Of a DNA stretch of 10,614 nucleotides, positions 6,599 through 10,614 are shown piece after piece. The notes under the pieces were generated by a model. That model saw nothing but the letters and a program-made list of their open reading frames with translations, made no database searches and was not told the DNA's origin. The position numbers were made by a program, and so were the translations under genes. The stretch spans positions 1 through 10,614 of the forward strand of contig CAUBQU010000024.1 of NCBI GenBank assembly GCA_958438185.1. The letters are read 5' to 3'. How positions within the stretch are numbered: the first letter of the stretch is position 1; each line of letters starts with the position of its first letter. This DNA comes from an uncultured Oscillospiraceae bacterium. GTDB taxonomy: Bacteria > Bacillota > Clostridia > Oscillospirales > Oscillospiraceae.

Positions 6599-7546
6599 TC
6601 AGCGCTTTTTGGAGAGGGCCAGCTTGACCTTCTGGCAAAGGACCTCCGGGGTCAGCCCATAGTGGGCCAGGACGGCGGCGGCGGTGCCGCTGCGGCCGAA
6701 GCAGTCCTCCACGCCGTGCCGGATGACCGGGACGGGGCAATTTTCCGAGAGGTATTCCGCCACGGCAGCGCCCAGGCCGCCGATCACGGAGTGCTCCTCC
6801 GAGGTGACGATCACGCCGGTCTCCTGGGCAGCCTGGAGGACCAGGGCTTCGTCCAGCGGCTTGATCGTCGGCATATCAATGACCCGCAGGCTGATGCCCT
6901 CGGCCTGCAGCTGCTCGGCTGCTTTGAGGGCCATCTGGACCATCATGCCGGTGGCGATAACGGTCGCATCGCTGCCGCCCCGCAGGGTGCAGCCCTTGCC
7001 CAGGGCGAAGGAGTAGCCGGGGATCTCGTCCGTGACCGTCTCGACGGCGGGGCGGCCTAGGCGCAGATAAGCAGGGCCGTCATATTCCAGCAGCGCTTCG
7101 ACTGCCTTCGTCATCTCATACCCGTCGCAGGGGCAGACGACCATCATGCCCGGAACAGCCCGCATCAGGGCAAAGTCCTCCGTGCACTGGTGGGTCGCAC
7201 CGTCTTCGCCGACGGAGACACCGCCGTGGGAGCCGACGACTTTGACGTTCAGATGGGGATAAGCGATGGAGTTGCGCACCTGGTCGTAAGCGCGGCCGGT
7301 GGCAAAGATCGCGAAGGTATTCGTAAAGGGCTTGAGGCCGCAGGCAGCCATCCCGGCGGCGATGCCGGTCATGTTGCACTCGGCGATGCCGCAGTCATAG
7401 AAGCGGTCCGGATAGGCGGCCTTGAACATCTTCGTCATGGTCGCGTTGGCCAGGTCCGCATCCAGCACGACCAGCTCCGGGTATTTCTCCGCCAGGTCGC
7501 AGAGCGCCTGACCGTATGCGTTACGCGTTGCAATTTTGCCTGCCAT
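6599..7546 (-). CDS. tkt: Transketolase, C-terminal subunit
   Basis: A 315-residue protein matching the C-terminal half of transketolase: pyrimidine-binding TPP domain (about 5-170) and the C-terminal transketolase domain (about 185-310). GIAECNM (53-59) carries the catalytic Glu (E56) that activates the TPP cofactor. GSHGGVSVGEDGATHQ (105-120) and LRLGR (161-165) are typical substrate/TPP-site segments. The open frame reaches further upstream, but that part overlaps the N-subunit gene out of frame. ATG 7544-7546 has GGAGGG about 10 bases before it and starts one base after the N-subunit stop. With that subunit it makes an active heteromer transferring two-carbon ketol units between pentose, tetrose and hexose phosphates. 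Another TPP enzyme of this type, such as a split DXP synthase, is less likely because the N-subunit has transketolase motifs. Confidence 0.96.
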   Translation of the reverse strand: MAGKIATRNAYGQALCDLAEKYPELVVLDADLANATMTKMFKAAYPDRFYDCGIAECNMTGIAAGMAACGLKPFTNTFAIFATGRAYDQVRNSIAYPHLNVKVVGSHGGVSVGEDGATHQCTEDFALMRAVPGMMVVCPCDGYEMTKAVEALLEYDGPAYLRLGRPAVETVTDEIPGYSFALGKGCTLRGGSDATVIATGMMVQMALKAAEQLQAEGISLRVIDMPTIKPLDEALVLQAAQETGVIVTSEEHSVIGGLGAAVAEYLSENCPVPVIRHGVEDCFGRSGTAAAVLAHYGLTPEVLCQKVKLALSKKR

Positions 7547-7547
7547 A

Positions 7548-8393
7548 TTACTTTCCCTCCAGTTGCCGCAGTGTCGCTTCCAGTTCCTGTTTTGCCTGCG
7601 CAAAGAGCGCATCATCCGGGGCCTTGCCGTGCCAGCCGCACTGGCCTTCCATGTAGGAGACGCCCTTGCCCTTCGTCGTCGCGAGGAGGATCATGGTGGG
7701 CTTGCCCTTCGTCTGCCGGGCTTCTGCCAGGGCGGCGAGAATGGCGGCGTAGTCGTGGCCGTTTACCTTGATGACATGCCAGTTAAAGGCAGCAAATTTT
7801 GCATCCAGCGGCTCGGTCGGCATGACTTCTTCGCTGGTGCCGTCGATCTGCAGACCGTTGACGTCGACAAAGGCGCAGAGGTTATCCAGCTTCCACTTGG
7901 CAGCGGCCATGGCAGCTTCCCAGATCTGGCCTTCGTCGATCTCACCGTCGCCGCAGATGGCGTAGGTGCGGTATGCTTTGCCCTGGGCCTTGGCGGCCAG
8001 CGCCATGCCGACTGCGGTGGAAAGCCCCTGGCCTAGAGAGCCGGTGGACATATCCACGCCGGGAATATAGCGCATATCCGGATGCCCGGACATGTGCGAA
8101 TCAATGGAGCGCAGCTTCTTCAGCTCTGCCGGGTCAAAATAGCCGCGCAGAGCCAGGACCGCGTACAGCGCCGGGGCGCAGTGGCCCTTGGAAAGAACGA
8201 AACGATCCCGGTCAGCCCAGTCGGGGCGGGCGGGGTCCAGGTTCATCTCGTTGAAATAGAGGCTCACCAGTGCGTCCATGCACGAGAGCGAGCCGCCGGG
8301 GTGACCGGACGAGGCGGTATGTACCGCGTCCACCGCTAAGAGCCGGGCCTTTGTTGCCACAATGGCAAGGTCGTTTCCAAACAGCTTATCCAT
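7548..8393 (-). CDS. tkt: Transketolase, N-terminal subunit
   Basis: A 281-residue TPP-binding half of a split transketolase. SSGHPGGSLS (28-37), SKGHCAPALYAVL (68-80) and TGSLGQGLS (117-125) are typical, and GDGEIDEGQIWEA (148-160) with N179 forms the GDG-N signature that holds the metal and TPP diphosphate. WHGKAPDD (254-261) is near the end, as usual. ATG 8391-8393 is chosen over upstream codons because AAGGAG lies about 6 bases before it and because it matches the family start. It is the first gene of a four-gene operon, preceded by a promoter with an extended -10 box. In anaerobes lacking an oxidative pentose phosphate branch, transketolase makes pentoses for nucleotides and erythrose 4-phosphate for aromatic amino acids. 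Confidence 0.97.
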   Translation of the reverse strand: MDKLFGNDLAIVATKARLLAVDAVHTASSGHPGGSLSCMDALVSLYFNEMNLDPARPDWADRDRFVLSKGHCAPALYAVLALRGYFDPAELKKLRSIDSHMSGHPDMRYIPGVDMSTGSLGQGLSTAVGMALAAKAQGKAYRTYAICGDGEIDEGQIWEAAMAAAKWKLDNLCAFVDVNGLQIDGTSEEVMPTEPLDAKFAAFNWHVIKVNGHDYAAILAALAEARQTKGKPTMILLATTKGKGVSYMEGQCGWHGKAPDDALFAQAKQELEATLRQLEGK

Positions 8394-8432
8394 AATTATC
8401 TCCTTATCCCTGGTGGTGATTGTGATAAATTC

Positions 8433-8441
8433 AGTATAGCA
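8433..8441 (-). promoter_or_regulatory. Predicted extended -10 promoter of the transketolase operon
   Basis: On the minus strand TGC-TATACT forms an extended -10 box; TATACT occupies 8433-8438 and the TG is at 8440-8441. The region 17 bases upstream (TTCCTA) is a weak -35 match. The transcript would start about 8426, some 33 bases before the start codon. The 5-base arms TTGTG (8420-8424) and CACAA (8440-8444) flank the box. Confidence 0.6.
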
Positions 8442-8464
8442 CAAAAGCGTGGAAATAGGAAGGT

Positions 8465-9571
8465 CTATTCCCGGCAAATTTCGCGCCCCTGGGCCAGCGC
8501 GGCAACCTCATCTGCATGGGGAAAGAGAACGCAGCCGCCGGTGTGGGCCTGCGTTAGATACCCCTGCTCCTGCAGGCGGCGAAACAGCGGCGAGCGCAGC
8601 GCCTGCCGCAGCGGCACCTGCGTCAGGTTCGTATCAGCGTATGGGGAGAAGGGGCAGGGCTCCGCGCCGCCCCGGGGGTTGATGTGGAAAAAGCCGCGCC
8701 CGGCCGCCAGGCAGCCGCCGGAGCTCTTTTCATCGCCGGGGAAGCTGATGAGCAAAAGCTCCGGCTGCGCAGCGCGCAGCTGCACCAGCCGGGCCTCCAA
8801 CGCAGCCAGGTCGGCGTCCGTCAGGGCAAGGGGCTGGCTCTCCTGCGTGACCGGGACGTATTCGACATAGATGACCGCCCGGCAGCCCGCCACGTGCAGC
8901 GCCCGGAGGAAGTCCTCTGCCAGGACGGCCGCCAGGTTCTCACGCGTTACCGTGATAGAGGCGCCGAAGAGGACGCCGTTTTGATGCAGCAGGGCCATTG
9001 CATCCTGCAGGCGGCGGTAGACGCCGTCACCTCGCCGGGCGTCCGTCGCTGCGGCGTCGCCCTCCAGGCTCAAAACAGGCATCAGGTTCCGGTTTTGGAG
9101 GAAAAGGGCGCAGGTATCCTGGGAAAACAGCGTGCCATTGGTGAAGACAGGGAAGATGATCCGCTTTTCCCGGGCCGCGGCGGCCAGAACGTCCTGCCGC
9201 AGCAGCGGCTCTCCGCCGGCCAGCAAAATAAAGCTGATACCCAGCTCCGCCGCTTGGGTGAAAAGATCTGCCCACTGGGCGGCGGTCAGTACGCCATCCG
9301 CGCCGCCATCACAGCAGACGCCGCCTGCTCTGGCATAGCAGCCGCGGCAGTGCAGATTGCACTGCTCTGTGATGCTGGCGATGAGAAAGGGCGGGATATG
9401 CTCCCCGCCTGCTGCCAACTGCGCCCGGCGGCGTCTGGCGCTTTGGGCCGCCGGTGCAAAGCGCGCGAGAAATGCGGCGGTTTTGAGATTTTTCCCGGCG
9501 GCGGCCGTCAGCCCTGTCAGAATATGCCGGACGCCCTGGGCCAGGTACTGTTCCAGATCGAATGCTGCCAT
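8465..9571 (-). CDS. Radical SAM protein with C-terminal SPASM-like cysteines
   Basis: A 368-residue radical SAM enzyme. The 4Fe-4S/SAM motif CX3CX2C is C71-NLH-C75-RG-C78, followed by GGEP (119-122), the usual SAM-binding segment. FPVFTNGT (140-147) and LSLEG (167-171) follow the TIM-barrel pattern of this superfamily. The C-terminal part has C287 (SSGGCLAAGRGFFHINP), C306 (AEPCPFSPY) and C347 (TGGCVLF), which suggests an auxiliary iron-sulfur site of SPASM/twitch type. A C86-C87 pair lies just after the main motif. The first 60 residues (EQYLAQGVRHILTGL onward) are helical. I recognise it as a family common in Clostridia, but I know no defined reaction. ATG 9569-9571 has GGGAGG 7 bases upstream. 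It is monocistronic or reads through into the transketolase operon. No peptide substrate gene is seen nearby, so a peptide-maturase role is unsupported. Confidence 0.92.
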   Translation of the reverse strand: MAAFDLEQYLAQGVRHILTGLTAAAGKNLKTAAFLARFAPAAQSARRRRAQLAAGGEHIPPFLIASITEQCNLHCRGCYARAGGVCCDGGADGVLTAAQWADLFTQAAELGISFILLAGGEPLLRQDVLAAAAREKRIIFPVFTNGTLFSQDTCALFLQNRNLMPVLSLEGDAAATDARRGDGVYRRLQDAMALLHQNGVLFGASITVTRENLAAVLAEDFLRALHVAGCRAVIYVEYVPVTQESQPLALTDADLAALEARLVQLRAAQPELLLISFPGDEKSSGGCLAAGRGFFHINPRGGAEPCPFSPYADTNLTQVPLRQALRSPLFRRLQEQGYLTQAHTGGCVLFPHADEVAALAQGREICRE

Positions 9572-9622
9572 GTAAGTGCCTCCCTGCTTCCCGCCGCGCC
9601 ATCCGGCGGAGCATTTTCCTCT

Positions 9623-9650
9623 ATCATACCACAAACACGCCCACTGTGCA
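9623..9650 (-). promoter_or_regulatory. Predicted promoter of the radical SAM gene
   Basis: On the minus strand TGCACA (9645-9650) and TATGAT (9623-9628) are 16 bases apart, 4/6 and 5/6 matches to the sigma-70/SigA consensus. The transcript would start near 9616, about 45 bases before the start codon. Confidence 0.5.
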
Positions 9651-9812
9651 CGGAAAAGGGGCATGGAAGCAAAAATTTTCCTCCAAAGCCACGCCTTCCG
9701 GGCGGAGCGGGCGAAAAATTTTCACCGCAAATTTTGCATCGACGGATTGTGTGGGAAGGCCCCAAAGACTTGTGCTAAACTGGGTCCAACAAAGCAAAAC
9801 GGAGGGCGCGAC
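9651..9812. other. Divergent intergenic region with repeated A/T tracts
   Basis: About 160 bases upstream of the plus-strand secreted-protein gene with no credible ORF. AAAAATTTTC occurs twice (9671-9680 and 9714-9723), and AAATTTTGC follows at 9729-9737. The only promoter-like signal for the plus gene is TGC-TAAACT (9773-9781), an extended -10 box without a recognisable -35 box. A GGAGGG ribosome binding site is at 9801-9806. Confidence 0.4.
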
Positions 9813-10493
9813 ATGAGTAAGAATCTTGTTCGGACAGGCTTTTTGGTGCTGGCATTGGCGGCGGCACTGCTGGTTTCGGCGCTGCTGCTGCGGCTGCCTG
9901 CTGTGGCGGCCAGGGCCTCGGCTGTGCAGCCTGCGGTGCAGACGGAGGCGGCGCAGCCATGCTGGCGGGTCTGCGTCCGGGGCACAGGCCGGGCGGCGCT
10001 CTATTCCAGTCAAGGTGATTGGATGCAGAACCTGACGTTTTATGACGGCGAAACGCTGACGATGGCCATGCCGCCGGGGGATTACTATCTCCAGCGCGAG
10101 GACGGCACACAGATCGGCTTTCGTCTGGCGCAAAATGCCTCGTTGCGTATGGTGGGCGGCAATGGATGGACAGATGGGGAGATTTTGTATCTGGAGAATG
10201 AGCCAGGCTGCAACATTCAGGTGGTTTGCTGGCTGAGCCAGGCGGAATTTGAGAGTGGGCAATATGAGATCTGCTGGCTTAACCTGCGGCGCGGGGAGGT
10301 GATCGAGAGCACGGCCCTCCACTTTGTGCCGGAGCTTGCGCCGGAGGACAACGGTTATTATCGCAGCAGCTGCAGCTTTCAGGGGTTAGTACCCGGGACA
10401 TATATGCTGGAAAGGGACGGGCAGCTGGCGGCAACCGTGACCGTCACAGCGGAGGAGCCAGAGTACATGGTCGTGCTGGGAGGCGAAAAATAA
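9813..10493 (+). CDS. Membrane-anchored or secreted protein with two similar beta-rich modules, function unknown
   Basis: A 226-residue protein whose start (9813) has GGAGGG 6 bases upstream. The frame is open further back, but the upstream part has no ribosome binding site and an unlikely composition. Residues 9-30 form one hydrophobic helix after MSKNLVRTG, either an uncleaved anchor or a signal peptide (possible cut near ARA-SA). The rest is extracytoplasmic: module 1 at about 50-115 and module 2 at about 135-222. The modules end alike: PPGDYYLQREDGTQIGFRL (87-105) against VPGTYMLERDGQLAATVTV (193-211), a pattern seen in prealbumin-like/CnaB-type beta-sandwiches. Six cysteines (50, 54, 133, 139, 154, 187) could form disulfides outside the cell. 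There is no LPxTG sorting signal. It lies alone between a weak promoter and a strong terminator. I do not recognise the family; the fold suggestion is inference. Confidence 0.78.
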   Translation: MSKNLVRTGFLVLALAAALLVSALLLRLPAVAARASAVQPAVQTEAAQPCWRVCVRGTGRAALYSSQGDWMQNLTFYDGETLTMAMPPGDYYLQREDGTQIGFRLAQNASLRMVGGNGWTDGEILYLENEPGCNIQVVCWLSQAEFESGQYEICWLNLRRGEVIESTALHFVPELAPEDNGYYRSSCSFQGLVPGTYMLERDGQLAATVTVTAEEPEYMVVLGGEK

Positions 10494-10507
10494 GCACGAG
10501 GGCAGGT

Positions 10508-10555
10508 GAATAAAAAATGCAAGAGCAGTTGTCGCTGCTCTTGCATTTTTTATTC
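10508..10555. terminator. Strong intrinsic terminator, works in both directions
   Basis: A perfect 21-bp stem (10508-10528 with 10535-10555) around the loop TTGTCG. The GC part is GCAAGAGCAG, flanked by an A-run on one arm and a T6 run on the other, so both strands give a hairpin with a U-run. It lies 14 bases after the stop of the secreted-protein gene and may also end a converging gene beyond the window. Confidence 0.93.
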
Positions 10556-10574
10556 TCCCAAAAGCCTCGCAGAG

Positions 10575-10596
10575 TTTGCGCCGCGCACGGCGCAAA
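10575..10596. other. Small GC-rich hairpin near the window end
   Basis: TTTGCGCCG (10575-10583) and CGGCGCAAA (10588-10596) pair around a 4-base loop. There is no T-run on either strand. Its arms share the core TGCGCCG/CGGCGCA with the tetR-leader hairpin at 342-366. No gene is visible between 10556 and 10614. Confidence 0.5.
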
Positions 10597-10614
10597 TAGA
10601 GTCAAAATCATTTT

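Noticed and set aside
5846..7060. 404-codon plus-strand frame
   Set aside because: It runs antisense across rsmG and parts of two other well-identified genes and has no recognisable domain.
8420..8444. Rex operator in the transketolase promoter
   Set aside because: Known Rex sites have 8 bases between TTGTG and CACAA; here there are 15. It is kept only as a low-interest inverted repeat.
8451..8471. Terminator after the radical SAM gene
   Set aside because: GGAAATAG/CTATTCC pair only with a bulge, the stem is AT-rich, and only a distant CTTTT follows. Read-through into the transketolase operon seems likely.
8465..9571. Radical SAM gene as a peptide (RiPP/sactipeptide) maturase
   Set aside because: No short Cys-rich precursor ORF with a ribosome binding site, no transporter and no peptidase gene is adjacent.
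8684..9778. 364-codon plus-strand frame
   Set aside because: It is antisense to the radical SAM gene, whose cysteine motifs are clear.

Overview
The window looks like a chromosomal segment of a GC-rich Firmicute of the class Clostridia, most likely an Oscillospiraceae/Ruminococcaceae-type gut anaerobe. The reasons are the strong AGGAGG-type ribosome binding sites with sigma-70-like promoters, a transketolase split into two subunits (usual in Clostridia), a radical SAM protein of a type I associate with Clostridia, and GC-rich codon use. This placement is an inference; there is no rRNA or other marker gene. No mobile element, CRISPR array, tRNA or rRNA gene is visible.

Left part (1-4760): a divergent efflux-type cassette. 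A TetR-family repressor (minus strand, C-terminal part outside the window) faces an MMPL/RND-family permease, which is followed 5 bases later by a secreted protein built mainly of Leu-x-x-Gly heptads. The 258-base divergent intergenic region is well organised. It has a clear promoter in each direction and two copies of the dyad TGAC-N5-GTCA, one between the promoters and one in the permease leader. The natural reading is that the TetR protein represses, and an amphiphilic ligand induces, the permease pair. The heptad protein is the most unusual object here: it has two nearly equal uninterrupted heptad arms placed symmetrically about a Pro-Asp turn, as expected for a long antiparallel hairpin outside the membrane. 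A 14-bp hairpin terminator follows and also serves the converging operon.

Middle part (4765-9571, minus strand), in transcription order: a radical SAM protein with its own promoter, then, after a second promoter, transketolase N-terminal subunit, transketolase C-terminal subunit, rsmG (16S rRNA G527 methyltransferase) and an ADP-ribosylglycohydrolase. The last four lie 1, 4 and 24 bases apart, so they are almost certainly one operon. It combines central carbon metabolism (pentose phosphate pathway) with ribosome modification and ADP-ribose removal.

Right part (9572-10614): a divergent intergenic region of about 240 bases, then a plus-strand gene for a membrane-anchored or secreted protein of unknown function with two similar beta-rich modules, ended by a 21-bp hairpin terminator. 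The last 60 bases hold only a small GC-rich hairpin.

The best candidates for something undescribed are the TetR/MMPL/heptad-hairpin cassette and its paired operators, and the two-module secreted protein.
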